DNA from: Novosphingobium sp049354825
GTDB lineage: Bacteria; Pseudomonadota; Alphaproteobacteria; Sphingomonadales; Sphingomonadaceae
Length of the DNA: 64,000 nt
Assembly (NCBI RefSeq): GCF_049354825.1
Contig: NZ_CP186480.1
Span: 1-64,000 of the forward strand
Direction of reading: 5' to 3'
Part shown: piece after piece, positions 33,158 to 42,262 of the stretch
How the letters are laid out: each line of letters begins with the position of its first letter
Numbering within the stretch: position 1 is the first letter of the stretch
Notes under the pieces: model-generated
What the model was told of the DNA's origin: nothing
Seen by the model: the letters and a program-made list of their open reading frames with translations, nothing else
Database searches by the model: none
Program-made: the position numbers and the translations under genes

Positions 33158-34044
33158 GTCTCACCTGAACGAACGACCAGCCCGCGCTGTTCCAGATCGA
33201 TCAGATGGGCCAGCACCGATCGACCGGCCGCGCCGGTCAGCCGCGGGTCGAGGCCCTTGTACATGGCTGCCACCAGCGCGGGAATGTCGCGCGCCTGCGC
33301 CGCCAGCAGCTTGGCAATCTGCCGCTCGCGGCTGCGGCGGTGGCCCAGCATCCCGCGCACCAGCTGGCGCGGGTTTGTGATCGCCGGCCCGTGCGCGGGA
33401 TAATAGACGCGGTCGGCGCGGTCGTGCAGCCGTTCCAGGCTTTTCATGTAGGCGCCCATGTCGCCGTCGGGGGGCGATACGACGCTGGTCGACCAGCCCA
33501 TCACATGATCGCCGGTGAACAGCGCAGACGTCTCCTCCAGCGCGAAGCACAAGTGGTTGCTGGTGTGGCCCGGGGTCGCAACCGCGCGCAAAGTCCAGCC
33601 ATCGCCCGACAGGGCTTCGCCGTCGCGCAGAACGCGGTCGGGGGCGTAGGCGGGGTCGAACTCGGCATCGGCGCGGGGGCCGTCGTCGGAAAGGGCGAGG
33701 GCCGCGCAGCCGATGATCGGCGCGCCCGTGAGCGCTTTCAGCGGCGCGGCGGCGGGCGAATGGTCGCGGTGCGTATGCGTGCAGCAGATCGCCACGACGT
33801 GCGCAGCGCCGACCGCGGCGACGATCGCCTCGACATGGCCTTCGCCGTTGGTCGCGGCATGGCCGGCGACCCCGGTGCCGGCCGGGCCGGGATCGATCAC
33901 CGCCACGTCCGTCCCCGCGCCCACGATGTAGGTCTGCGTACCGGTGAACGTGTAGGGCGAAGGATTGGGCGCCAGCACCCGCCGCACAAGCGGTTCGCAG
34001 CGTTCGGCAAGGCCGAACGGCCAGGGCTTCGGGGGCATGTCCAT
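33136..34044 (-). CDS. MBL-fold metallo-hydrolase
   Basis: 302 residues, a metallo-beta-lactamase fold hydrolase. The zinc motif is CCTHTHRDHSPAAAPL (H-x-H-x-D-H), the later His are in VATPGHTSNHLCF and YYPAHGPAI, and ALFTGDHVMGW supplies the bridging Asp. The C-terminal winged-helix-like part (GRSVLAHLIDLEQRGLVVRSG) is of the LACTB2/LACTB-like kind, which in other members is linked to ribonuclease or acyl-thioester hydrolysis. The substrate is unknown. It overlaps the DUF4230 gene by 22 bp. Confidence 0.88.
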   Translation of the reverse strand: MDMPPKPWPFGLAERCEPLVRRVLAPNPSPYTFTGTQTYIVGAGTDVAVIDPGPAGTGVAGHAATNGEGHVEAIVAAVGAAHVVAICCTHTHRDHSPAAAPLKALTGAPIIGCAALALSDDGPRADAEFDPAYAPDRVLRDGEALSGDGWTLRAVATPGHTSNHLCFALEETSALFTGDHVMGWSTSVVSPPDGDMGAYMKSLERLHDRADRVYYPAHGPAITNPRQLVRGMLGHRRSRERQIAKLLAAQARDIPALVAAMYKGLDPRLTGAAGRSVLAHLIDLEQRGLVVRSGETWMTMNA

Positions 34045-34228
34045 TGCCGCCCGCTATGGCGCAGGCGCGCCGCGCCGCCAAGCGGCCTGTCCTACAGTGG
34101 CGGTCCTGTGGCATGACGCGGGCGATGACGATGACCGCGCTTCCAGTCCGCCCCGGCCCGGCCGCCGCGACCCCGCCCGCCGCCTTGCCCAGGACTGTGT
34201 CAACTGTGTCAAGCAAGGCGCCGCGGCG

Positions 34229-35692
34229 ATGAGCGATCCGCAGATCCTGGTGCTCGACGCCGGCACGACCTCGACCCGCGCGATCGTGTTCGGCGCGGAC
34301 GGCGGCGTCCGCGCCGTGGCACAGCGCCCGCTGGCGCAGTTCTACCCCGCGCCCGGCGAGGTCGAGCACGATGCCGCCGAGATCCGCGACGCCACTTTCG
34401 CTTGCGCGCGCGAGGCCCTGGCCGCGGCGGGCGGCGCGGCCGCGCTCGGCATTGCCAACCAGCGCGAGACCGTGGTCGCGTGGGACAAGGCCAGCGGGCG
34501 GCCGCTTCACCGCGCCATCGTCTGGCAGGACCGCCGCACGGCGCCTGCCTGCGAGGCGCTGCGCCGCGCCGGGCAGGAACCGGTGATCCAGGCCCAGACC
34601 GGGCTGCTGATCGATCCCTATTTCTCGGCCACCAAGATGCGCTGGCTGATTGACAACGTCGATGCGGTCGGTGCGGCAGCGCGCGCAGGCACGCTGGCGC
34701 TTGGGACCGTGGATGCGTGGCTGGCCTGGAACCTGACCGGCGGCGCCTTCATCACCGATGCCAGCAACGCCAGCCGCACCAGCCTGCTGGCGCTGACCGG
34801 TGCGCAGTGGGACGCAGGGCTGTGCGACCTGTTCGGGGTCCCGCGCGGCGCGCTGGCGGAAGTGACCGACTGCCACGGCGCCTGGGGACGAAGCGACCCC
34901 GCGATCGTCGGCGCGGCGGTCCCGCTCACCGGCATGGCCGGGGACCAGCAGGCCGCGACCATCGGCCAGGGCTGCCTGGCACCCGGCGATGCCAAGGCCA
35001 CTTACGGCACCGGCGCCTTCGTTCTTGCCAACAAGGGCGCCGCGGTGCCGCGTTCGGGCCACCGGCTGCTCGGCACCGTCCTGCTGCAGGAAGCGGGGCG
35101 GCGGACTTATGCCCTCGAAGGATCGGTTTTCACCGCGGGAAGCCTGATCGCCTGGCTGCGCGACGGGCTGGGGCTGCTAGCCGCCTCGGACGAGTGCGAG
35201 GCGGTCGCGCGCTCGGTGCCTGACAACGGCGGGGTGGTGCTGGTGCCGGCGCTGACGGGGCTGGGCGCGCCGCACTGGCGGCCCGATGCGCGCGCGGCGA
35301 TCACCGGGCTGAGCGCCGGGACCGGGCGCGCCCACGTGGTTCGCGCCGCGCTGGAGGCGATGGCCCAGCAGACCTTTGACCTGGCGCAAGCCTTCGCGGC
35401 CGACGGCGCCGCCTGGTCCCGGCTGCGCATCGACGGCGGCATGAGCGCCAACGACTGGATGGCGCAGGACATCGCCGACATCCTCGCCCTCGAGGTCGAG
35501 CGGCCCGACAATGTCGAGACGACCGCGCTGGGGGCTGCGATGCTGGCGGCGGTCGGGGCGGGCATTCACGCCGACCTGCCCGCCGCCGCCGCCGCGATGC
35601 GCGGACCGGTGCGGTGCTTCAGGCCGGCAATGGACGACGCGGTGCGCGCGAAGCGGCTGGCCGACTGGCACGCTGCGCTGGCGAAAATCTAG
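34229..35692 (+). CDS. glpK: Glycerol kinase
   Basis: 487 residues, a FGGY-family kinase that makes glycerol-3-phosphate from glycerol and ATP. Signatures are LVLDAGTTSTRAIVFGADG (phosphate 1 loop), ANQRETVVAWDKASGRPLHR with VWQDRRTAP, GTVDAWLAWNLTGG, DQQAATIGQGCLAPGDAKATYGTG and the C-terminal LRIDGGMSANDWMAQDIADI. The length is slightly under the E. coli enzyme. Together with glpD at 16748 it completes conversion of glycerol to dihydroxyacetone phosphate, though the two are not in one operon. Its stop shares CTAG with the stop of the convergent DUF1465 gene. Confidence 0.93.
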   Translation: MSDPQILVLDAGTTSTRAIVFGADGGVRAVAQRPLAQFYPAPGEVEHDAAEIRDATFACAREALAAAGGAAALGIANQRETVVAWDKASGRPLHRAIVWQDRRTAPACEALRRAGQEPVIQAQTGLLIDPYFSATKMRWLIDNVDAVGAAARAGTLALGTVDAWLAWNLTGGAFITDASNASRTSLLALTGAQWDAGLCDLFGVPRGALAEVTDCHGAWGRSDPAIVGAAVPLTGMAGDQQAATIGQGCLAPGDAKATYGTGAFVLANKGAAVPRSGHRLLGTVLLQEAGRRTYALEGSVFTAGSLIAWLRDGLGLLAASDECEAVARSVPDNGGVVLVPALTGLGAPHWRPDARAAITGLSAGTGRAHVVRAALEAMAQQTFDLAQAFAADGAAWSRLRIDGGMSANDWMAQDIADILALEVERPDNVETTALGAAMLAAVGAGIHADLPAAAAAMRGPVRCFRPAMDDAVRAKRLADWHAALAKI

Positions 35693-36156
35693 GCGGCGCT
35701 GCCAAGCTTGCGATAAAGCTGCGCCAGCGGGCGCGGCGCTGGGGCGCCCTCGTTCCAATCGCGGTCGAGCCGTTCCAGCCGGGCATAGAACCCCTCGGTC
35801 GCGGCGACCAGGTCGCGCAGCGCGGGATCGAGAAGCAGCACGCGGTCACGGTCTCCGTCCGGCAAGCGCGTCAGCCGGCCGTAGCGCTGGAGCTGTATGG
35901 CCGAGAGGTCACCCGAGAGAAAAGCGCGGCGATTGAGCAGCCAGGCGACCGCGTGCATCATCCGCGTGGTCGTGCGCAGACCCTCGCAAGAACGGGCGAC
36001 GCGGGCGAGATCCTCGTCGATGCGAGCGTCCGCCCCGGCACCGATCGAACACGGCGGCGGCGCGGTGAAGGCGGCGCGCACCTGGTCCGACAGGGCCAGC
36101 GCCTCGCAATAGAGGCTTTCGACGATGTGCCGGTCGATCGCGATCGGGCTGCTCAT
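35689..36156 (-). CDS. DUF1465 family protein
   Basis: 155 residues, helical and soluble. The pattern HIVESLYCEALALSDQVRAA, then RTTTRMMHAVAWLLNRRAFL and QLQRYGRLTRLP is that of DUF1465, a protein found in Alphaproteobacteria. A Caulobacter relative is connected with cell-cycle regulation, but a role here is not established. It is convergent with glpK and shares its CTAG stop overlap, and lies close to the two DUF465 genes. Confidence 0.82.
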   Translation of the reverse strand: MSSPIAIDRHIVESLYCEALALSDQVRAAFTAPPPCSIGAGADARIDEDLARVARSCEGLRTTTRMMHAVAWLLNRRAFLSGDLSAIQLQRYGRLTRLPDGDRDRVLLLDPALRDLVAATEGFYARLERLDRDWNEGAPAPRPLAQLYRKLGSAA

Positions 36157-36244
36157 TCGGACTCCTTGCAGCGGGTCAACGCGCAGGGCAACGTCACGGG
36201 TTCCGGCAGTTGTGGAACCGTCCCGCAGGGGGACAATATTCGGC

Positions 36245-36424
36245 TCAGGCGATGATATCGGGGATCAGATAATCCTCGAGCAGCGCGATCTGGTCCTTGA
36301 GCATCAGCTTGCGCTTCTTCAGACGGGCCACCTGCAACTGGTCGCTGGTATTGGCGCTCAGCGCGTCGATTGCGGCGTCAAGGTCGCGGTGTTCGATGCG
36401 CAGCATTTCGAGCCGCTTGGTCAT
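36245..36424 (-). CDS. DUF465 (YdcH-like) small protein
   Basis: 59 residues, almost wholly helical and highly charged: EHRDLDAAIDALSANTSDQL, then VARLKKRKLMLKDQIALLED and the end YLIPDIIA. It is the pattern of DUF465/YdcH proteins, short helical hairpins with a Lys-rich second helix. The ATG at 36424 is used; a GTG five codons earlier is possible. A second DUF465 gene is encoded divergently at 36683. Function unknown. Confidence 0.8.
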   Translation of the reverse strand: MTKRLEMLRIEHRDLDAAIDALSANTSDQLQVARLKKRKLMLKDQIALLEDYLIPDIIA

Positions 36425-36682
36425 TTCGGCTTCGTCCACGCACTTGTCCCATCGTTTCAACCGGCCATCGTCCTGACCCGCAAATCCGCACGCCTCGGCG
36501 CTGGCGGCCGCGACTTGTCCCGATCCGGCGGGCGACTGGCCGCACAGGCGTTTCGGGGCCTTCGCAAGATAGGCAAAGTGTGATGGGATGACAATCGCGA
36601 GGGAAACGGCGCCGCCGAGTCGCAGCGCAGGTTTTCCCGCCAGGGTCACTCAGCCTTTAGGGGGCTAACCAGGAGTACTCGA

Positions 36683-36838
36683 ATGGAACAACCGCACATC
36701 AGCGCCCTGCAGATGAAGCACGCCGGTCTGGAACGCCAGATCAACGCGGAGCTCAGCCGCCCGCAGCCTGATCTCGCGATGCTCCAGGTCCTCAAGAAGA
36801 AGAAATTGCGCATCAAGGAAGAGATTTCGCACATCTGA
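36683..36838 (+). CDS. DUF465 (YdcH-like) small protein, 51 residues
   Basis: A very short gene beginning MEQPHISALQMKHAGLERQI and ending KKKKLRIKEEISHI. The two helices, with RPQPDLAML between them and the Lys-rich core LKKKKLRIKEEI, are the DUF465 pattern. AGGAG stands 7 bp before the ATG. It is divergent from the DUF465 gene at 36245-36424, with 258 bp between them, and it is followed by a strong two-tier hairpin. Confidence 0.82.
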   Translation: MEQPHISALQMKHAGLERQINAELSRPQPDLAMLQVLKKKKLRIKEEISHI

Positions 36839-36873
36839 TGCGGCCAACCTCCCGCGGGAGGCGCTGACGAGGG

Positions 36874-36926
36874 CAGGGGTGGGACAGGACCCACGCAGCT
36901 TCGACGGCTGCGTGCGCCCACCCCTG
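36874..36926 (+). terminator. Two-tier hairpin downstream of the small DUF465 gene
   Basis: CAGGGGTGGG (36874-36883) pairs with CCCACCCCTG (36917-36926), 10 bp, and inside it CACGCAGC (36892-36899) pairs with GCTGCGTG (36907-36914), 8 bp, with the loop TTCGACG. No T-run follows. It begins 36 bases after the DUF465 stop. It may end or protect that mRNA, or be part of a small structured RNA before ptsP. Confidence 0.5.
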
Positions 36927-36999
36927 TAGCTCTCGGCTCTGTGCGAACCCGCCCGGTTGCGCGTTCCCATCGCGCCGGCTTTCGGCTAGGTGAGGCGCG

Positions 37000-39276
37000 A
37001 TGCCGGTTTCCGCCGCCCAGTCCGCCCGTTCGATCCTCAACGACCTGCATGAGGTCATGGCTTCGCGCGCCAACGCGCAGTCCAAGCTCAATCGCGTGGT
37101 CGACGTGATCGGCAGCAACCTCGATAGCGAGGTCTGTTCGATCTACCTGCTGCGCGAAGGCATGCTAGAGCTCTTCGCCACGCGCGGCCTCGACCAGGAC
37201 GCGGTGCACGTCACCCGGATGGACATCGGCGAAGGGCTGGTCGGCACGATCGCCCTCAATGCCGAGACGCTGAATCTGGCGGAGGCCGCCGCCCACCCGG
37301 ATTTCTCGTACCGGCCCGAAACGGGCGAAGACCGCTTTCACTCCTTTGCCGGCGTACCGATCGTGCGGCGCGAGCGCGCGGTCGGCGTCCTCGCGGTCCA
37401 GCACGCCGAGCCGCGCCGCTACGAGGAAGTCGAGATCGAGGCGCTCCAGACCGTCGCGATGGTGCTGTCCGAACTGATCGCCAACGCCGGCCTGGTCGAC
37501 GAGGACGAAGCCGCCCGGCTGGGCCCGGCGCTGACCGGGCCCGAACGGCTGACCGGCCTGGCCCTGGTCAAGGGGCTGGGCAGCGGCATCGCGGTCTTCC
37601 ACCAGCCGCGCGTCACTATCGAGCACGTCGTCGCCGAAGATACCGAGGCCGAGCGCCAGCGCGTCTACCTCGCCTTCGACCGCATGCGCGACCAGATCGA
37701 GCGGATGGCGCAGCAGGCCGAATTCGGCGTCGGCGGCGAGCACGAGGAGGTCCTCGAGACCTACAAGATGTTCGCTTACGACGAAGGCTGGGGGCGCCGC
37801 ATCAACGAAGCGATCGACAGCGGGCTGACCGCCGAGGCTGCGATCGAGCGCGTCCAGCAGCGCACCCGGATGCGGATGCGCCAGATCGACGACCCGCTGC
37901 TGGCCGATCGCATGCACGACCTGGAAGATCTGGCGAACCGTCTGCTGCGGATCGTCTCGGGCCAGCTCGGCACAGCCGCCACCGTCGGCCTAAAGCAAGA
38001 CGCGATCCTGATCGCGCGCAACCTCGGCCCGGCAGAATTGCTCGAATATGACAAGCGGCGCCTCAAGGGCGTGATCCTGGAGGAAGGTTCGCTGACCGCG
38101 CACGTCGTCATCGTGGCGCGGGCAATGGGTATTCCGGTGCTGGGCCGGGTTCGCGGCCTGCGCGGCAAGCTGCGCGAAGGCGACGCGCTGTTGCTTGACG
38201 GCGACAGCGGCATGGCCACGGTGCGGCCGAGCCCGCCGATGGTCGAGGCTTTCGAAGCCCGCTTCGCCAAGTCGCGCGAACGCCAGGCCGCTTACACCGC
38301 GCTACGCGACGTCGAACCGTTCACGCGCGACGGCACGCGCATCACCGTGATGATGAATGCCGGCCTTCGCGACGACATTCCCAACCTGGCGCTGACCGGC
38401 GCCGATGGCATCGGGCTGTTCCGCACCGAGTTCCAGTTCCTAGTCTCCGCCACGCTGCCCGCGCGAGAGCGCCAGACGCGCCTCTACCGCGACGTCCTCG
38501 ACGCCGCCGGTGACCGGCCGGTGGTGTTTCGCACCGTCGACATCGGCGGTGACAAGGTGCTTCCCTACTTGCGTCACAATTCGGGCGAGCTGGAAGAAAA
38601 TCCCGCGATGGGCTGGCGCGCGATCCGCGTCGCGCTTGAACGCGAAGGGCTGCTGAAGGCGCAGGCGCGCTCGCTGCTCGAGGCGGCGGGCGGGCGTACG
38701 CTCAACGTGATGTTCCCGATGATCTCGGAGCCGTGGGAGTTCGAGGCCGCGCGTGACGTCTTCGAAAGCCAGGTCGCGTTCCTGCGGGCACGGCGCAAGC
38801 CGCTGCCGCAGGCGATCCGCTACGGCGCGATGCTGGAGGTACCGGCGCTGGCCGAATGCCTCGACGTGCTGGCGCCGCGGTTGTCGTTCCTGTCTGTGGG
38901 CACGAACGATCTTACCCAGTTCCTGTTCGCGGCAGACCGGTCCAACCCCAAGCTGGCGGAGCGGTACGACTGGCTCAGCCCGGCGATCCTGCGCTTCCTG
39001 GCGCGCGTGCTGCACTCGGTCGCCGGGCACCGCGTCGACGTGACCGTTTGCGGGGAGATGGGCGGCCGCCGGCTCGAGGCGCTGGCCTTGATCGGGCTCG
39101 GCATCCGGCGCTTGTCGATCACGCCGGCGGCAGTCGGCCCGATCAAGGAACTGGTGCGCAAGATCGACATCGACGAGATCACCGCGGCGATGCAGGGCTG
39201 GCTGTCCTCGCCCCCCGCGAACATGCGCGCCGCTATTACCGAGTGGGCGAACGCGCGCGACATCGACATCGATTAG
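37000..39276 (+). CDS. ptsP: PtsP, nitrogen-type PTS enzyme I (PEP-protein phosphotransferase)
   Basis: 758 residues. The order is a GAF domain (about 20-165, with VCSIYLLREG and GEGLVGTIALNAE), then the enzyme I domains. The phospho-His is H368 in EEGSLTAHVVIVARAMGIPV. The PEP-binding barrel has IGLFRTEFQFLV, RTVDIGGDKVLPYL, NPAMGWRAIRVAL, FLSVGTNDLTQFLFAADR and the active Cys in VTVCGEMGG. EI-Ntr passes phosphate from PEP to NPr and EIIA-Ntr to regulate carbon, nitrogen and potassium balance; the GAF domain senses glutamine in relatives. The motif T-A-H in place of T-S-H at the active His is a mild variation. Confidence 0.93.
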   Translation: MPVSAAQSARSILNDLHEVMASRANAQSKLNRVVDVIGSNLDSEVCSIYLLREGMLELFATRGLDQDAVHVTRMDIGEGLVGTIALNAETLNLAEAAAHPDFSYRPETGEDRFHSFAGVPIVRRERAVGVLAVQHAEPRRYEEVEIEALQTVAMVLSELIANAGLVDEDEAARLGPALTGPERLTGLALVKGLGSGIAVFHQPRVTIEHVVAEDTEAERQRVYLAFDRMRDQIERMAQQAEFGVGGEHEEVLETYKMFAYDEGWGRRINEAIDSGLTAEAAIERVQQRTRMRMRQIDDPLLADRMHDLEDLANRLLRIVSGQLGTAATVGLKQDAILIARNLGPAELLEYDKRRLKGVILEEGSLTAHVVIVARAMGIPVLGRVRGLRGKLREGDALLLDGDSGMATVRPSPPMVEAFEARFAKSRERQAAYTALRDVEPFTRDGTRITVMMNAGLRDDIPNLALTGADGIGLFRTEFQFLVSATLPARERQTRLYRDVLDAAGDRPVVFRTVDIGGDKVLPYLRHNSGELEENPAMGWRAIRVALEREGLLKAQARSLLEAAGGRTLNVMFPMISEPWEFEAARDVFESQVAFLRARRKPLPQAIRYGAMLEVPALAECLDVLAPRLSFLSVGTNDLTQFLFAADRSNPKLAERYDWLSPAILRFLARVLHSVAGHRVDVTVCGEMGGRRLEALALIGLGIRRLSITPAAVGPIKELVRKIDIDEITAAMQGWLSSPPANMRAAITEWANARDIDID

Positions 39277-39410
39277 GTTGCCTTTGCCCCGCATCTCATC
39301 GTGCGCCGCGCACGGCACGTCCTCCGCTTTCGGTGCCGATCGGCCTCGGCGTTGACTTTGCCGGCCGAGAGGCGAGTATCGGCGCGTCACGCGAGACGGG
39401 TCGGGGATTT

Positions 39411-40280
39411 ATGGACGAAGAGCTGAGCGAACTTCCGCTCGACGGAGTCGGCGCGCAACTGGTTCGCGCGCGCAAGAAGGCAAAGCTCAGCCGCGCCGAA
39501 GTGGCCGAGCGAACCAAGATCCCCGAACGGCACCTCGAAGCGATCGAGGACGGGCGCTTCGGTGCCTTGCCGGCTCGCACTTATGCGGTCGGCTTTTCGC
39601 GCAGCTATGCGCGCGCGGTCGGGGCCGACGAGGCCGCGATCGTAGAGCAGGTGCGCCGCGAACTCGCGTTCGGCGATCCGGATGCCCAGCGCCGTGCACC
39701 GTCCGGCTTCGAACCCGGCGATCCGTCGCGCGTCTCCAGCGCCAAGTTCGCCTGGCTGTCCGGACTGGCGGCACTCATCGTCGTGGTGATCGGCCTGCTG
39801 TGGTACAACCGCGCGGTCGTCCCGGCGGGTTCGTTGCCCTCGATCCTGCCGGCGGAAACCGCTGCGCCGGCGCAGCCGCTGCCCGCCAGTGCCGCGCCAG
39901 CGGCGCCCGCCGCGGCGGCGACAACGCCGGTGGTGTTTACCGCCGACGGTCCGGCCTGGGTCCGCTTCACCGATGCCAAGGGCACCAAACTGCTGGAAAA
40001 GGAACTGACGATCGGCGAGACGTTCACCGTGCCCGAAGGCGCGGGCGAGGTGTTCCTGCGCACGGCCCACCCCGAGGCGCTGTCGATCACCGTCGGCGGG
40101 CAGCCGGTGCCGCGCATCGCCGATGTACAGAAAACCGTCAGCCAGGTCCCGGTGACCGGACCGGCACTGCTGGCGCGCACGGCGCCAGGCGCGCCGGGTG
40201 CCGCGTCCGCAGCGCCGACCGCGCCCGCCGCCGCACCTTCGGCGAGCAACCCGGCCACCCCGCTGCCGCCCCCGAACTGA
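39411..40280 (+). CDS. RodZ-like helix-turn-helix membrane protein
   Basis: 289 residues. A cytoplasmic helix-turn-helix (about 15-85; LVRARKKAKLSRAEVAERTK and RHLEAIEDGRFGALPARTYA) is followed by one membrane helix (FAWLSGLAALIVVVIGLLWY, about 113-132), a Pro/Ala linker and a DUF4115-type beta domain (WVRFTDAKGTKLLEKELTIG, FTVPEGAGEVFLRTAHPEAL). This is the RodZ architecture, which links MreB to the wall-elongation machinery, and some alphaproteobacterial members are annotated only as HTH proteins. The C-terminus is another Ala/Pro-rich tail. It follows ptsP and precedes the CpoB-like gene, and ATG at 39411 gives the domain start. Confidence 0.82.
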   Translation: MDEELSELPLDGVGAQLVRARKKAKLSRAEVAERTKIPERHLEAIEDGRFGALPARTYAVGFSRSYARAVGADEAAIVEQVRRELAFGDPDAQRRAPSGFEPGDPSRVSSAKFAWLSGLAALIVVVIGLLWYNRAVVPAGSLPSILPAETAAPAQPLPASAAPAAPAAAATTPVVFTADGPAWVRFTDAKGTKLLEKELTIGETFTVPEGAGEVFLRTAHPEALSITVGGQPVPRIADVQKTVSQVPVTGPALLARTAPGAPGAASAAPTAPAAAPSASNPATPLPPPN

Positions 40281-40380
40281 CCGCGCTGGGGACTGCCCGG
40301 CGCACCGTCTCGACGTTCAGCACCGGTTAGGCCATGCCCGGCAACGACAGGCAAAACGAACGTTTCAGGGAATACGACGC

Positions 40381-41301
40381 ATGACCAGGATGACTTCGCT
40401 CGCCCGGCCGCTGGCCTTCGCGCTGGTACTGGCGCTGCCGTCCGCGCCGCTGCTGGCGCAGAGCCGCGACAGCGCCGCCGAAGCCCGCATCAAGAAGCTG
40501 GAGGCCGAGGTCCAGGCCTTGCAACGCAAGGTGTTCCCGGGCGGCGATGGCAAGTATTTCCCGCCGCAGGTCCAGCCCGCGACCACGGTCGCCGATCCGG
40601 CCGGAACCCCCGCGACCACGCCGATGACGGACCTTCTGGCGCGGATGCAGTCGGTGGAATCGCAGCTCCAGCGCCTGACCGCGCAGACCGAGGAGAACGC
40701 CAACAAGCTGGCGCAGCTCCAGGCCAAGGTCGACGCGGCGGGCAACGTGCCCGCACCGACAGTGGCCAGTGCGGTCGCGGCATCGTCCACGGCCGAGAAC
40801 ATGGCGGCGATGACCGGGACACGCCCTGCAGCGGTGGGCGCCGCCGCGTCACCTGCGGCGCCGCCGTCGCGCGTCGCCGCGGTGGAAGCGATCGAGAAGC
40901 CCAAGACCGCCGATGCCGGCGACGACGAATACAGCTATGGCTTCCGCCTTTACGACGCCAAGTTCTATCCCGAGGCGCAGCAGCAGCTGAAGCTGTTTCT
41001 GCAGAAGTACCCCAAGCACGCCCGCGCCAGCTATGCCCGCAATCTGCTGGGGCGCGCCTACCTGGATGCCGGCAACCCGCGCGAGGCGGCCAGCTGGTTC
41101 CTGCAGAACTACCAGGCCGACAAGGCCGGCGCGCGTGCGCCGGACAGCTTGCTCAGCCTCGCGGGTGCAATGCGCACGCTGAAGGACAACTCGCGCGCCT
41201 GCATCGCGCTGGGCCAGTTCGCCGAGGATTACCCGGGCGAGGCGGCGGGCCGGCTCAAGAGCCAGTACGATGCCACCCGCAACGGACTGAAGTGCAATTG
41301 A
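40381..41301 (+). CDS. CpoB/YbgF-like periplasmic TPR protein
   Basis: 306 residues. A signal peptide (LARPLAFALVLALPSAPLLA) precedes a short coiled-coil (ARIKKLEAEVQALQRKV), a second coiled-coil (ARMQSVESQLQRLTAQTEEN), an Ala-rich linker, and TPR repeats from about 180 (YSYGFRLYDAKFYPEAQQQL, NLLGRAYLDAGNPREAASWF). This is the YbgF/CpoB plan, a Tol-Pal partner that coordinates outer-membrane constriction with cell-wall synthesis. No tol-pal genes are next to it in the window. Its stop lies just before the tilS coding region. Confidence 0.82.
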   Translation: MTRMTSLARPLAFALVLALPSAPLLAQSRDSAAEARIKKLEAEVQALQRKVFPGGDGKYFPPQVQPATTVADPAGTPATTPMTDLLARMQSVESQLQRLTAQTEENANKLAQLQAKVDAAGNVPAPTVASAVAASSTAENMAAMTGTRPAAVGAAASPAAPPSRVAAVEAIEKPKTADAGDDEYSYGFRLYDAKFYPEAQQQLKLFLQKYPKHARASYARNLLGRAYLDAGNPREAASWFLQNYQADKAGARAPDSLLSLAGAMRTLKDNSRACIALGQFAEDYPGEAAGRLKSQYDATRNGLKCN

Positions 41302-41383
41302 CGCCGGGCTGCCCGGTCCCGACCTGACGGCGCGCTTCGCTGCCGACCTGGAGGGGCTTCGCCCGCCGCCGGGCAAGCTGGGA

Positions 41384-42253
41384 TTGGCGGTATCCGGCGG
41401 ACCCGACAGCCTCGCGATGCTGCTGCTGGCGGGGAGCGACCCGGACAGGTTCGAGGCCGCGACCGTCGATCACGCGCTGCGCCCCGAAAGCGCATCCGAA
41501 GCGGCGGCCGTCGCGGCGATCGCGGCGAAGTTCGGCGTCGAGCACAAGGCCCTCGGTGTCACGGTTCCCCCCGGCAATCTCCAGGCCGAAGCGCGCTTCG
41601 CGCGCTATGCCGCGCTGGCGGCCTGGGCGGGCGAGCGCGGCCTCACCGCCATCCTGACCGCGCATCATGCCGACGACCAGGCCGAGACGCTGGTCATGCG
41701 GCTCAACCGTGCCAGCGGGGTGTCCGGGCTGGCGGGCGTCCGCGGGCGCGGCCGCACGCCCGATGGCAGGGCGCTGCTGCTGCGCCCGCTGCTGCACTGG
41801 CGCAAGACGGAGCTGGCTGCGGTCGTCGTCGGCGCCGGGCTGATCGCGGCCGACGATCCCTCCAACCGCGCCGAACGGTTCGACCGCGCGCGCATCCGCG
41901 CCGCGCTGGCCAGCGCCGACTGGCTCGACGTACCCGCGCTCGCCGCCAGCGCTGCCCACCTTGCCGACGCCGACGCAGCGCTCGACTGGGCGGCGGGGCG
42001 CGAGTTTGCCGAGTACGTGCGGACCGACGCGACCGGGCTGACCTACCGGCCCCGGGCTCCGCGCGCGGTGGCGCTGCGCGTCATCGCGCGCATCGTTGCC
42101 GAACTGGGCGAGGATACCCCGCGCGGCAGCGCCCTGGCGGCGCTGTTCGACGCGCTGCTGGCAGGACGGCCGGCCAGTGTCGGCGGGTTGGTGGCGCGGC
42201 CGCTGGCGGAGGGATGGTCGTTCGCGCGCGCGCCGGCGCGGCGGCGCAGCTAG
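41384..42253 (+). CDS. tilS: tRNA(Ile)-lysidine synthase TilS, start uncertain
   Basis: At least 289 residues. TilS attaches lysine to C34 of tRNA-Ile(CAU) using ATP. The PP-loop is AVSGGPDSLAMLLLAG, followed by VDHALRPES, LQAEARFARYAALAAWAGER, AHHADDQAETLVMRLNRASG and DPSNRAERFDRARIR. Upstream of the TTG at 41384 the frame stays open to 41291 and encodes DLTARFAADLEGLRPPPGKL, the usual TilS beginning, but contains no ATG, GTG or TTG. The true start is probably a rare codon (ATT 41297 or CTG 41309) or lies at 41384, which would clip the first strand. The region overlaps the cpoB stop in the ATT case. Confidence 0.88.
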   Translation: MAVSGGPDSLAMLLLAGSDPDRFEAATVDHALRPESASEAAAVAAIAAKFGVEHKALGVTVPPGNLQAEARFARYAALAAWAGERGLTAILTAHHADDQAETLVMRLNRASGVSGLAGVRGRGRTPDGRALLLRPLLHWRKTELAAVVVGAGLIAADDPSNRAERFDRARIRAALASADWLDVPALAASAAHLADADAALDWAAGREFAEYVRTDATGLTYRPRAPRAVALRVIARIVAELGEDTPRGSALAALFDALLAGRPASVGGLVARPLAEGWSFARAPARRRS

Positions 42254-42262
42254 ACGGTGTGT

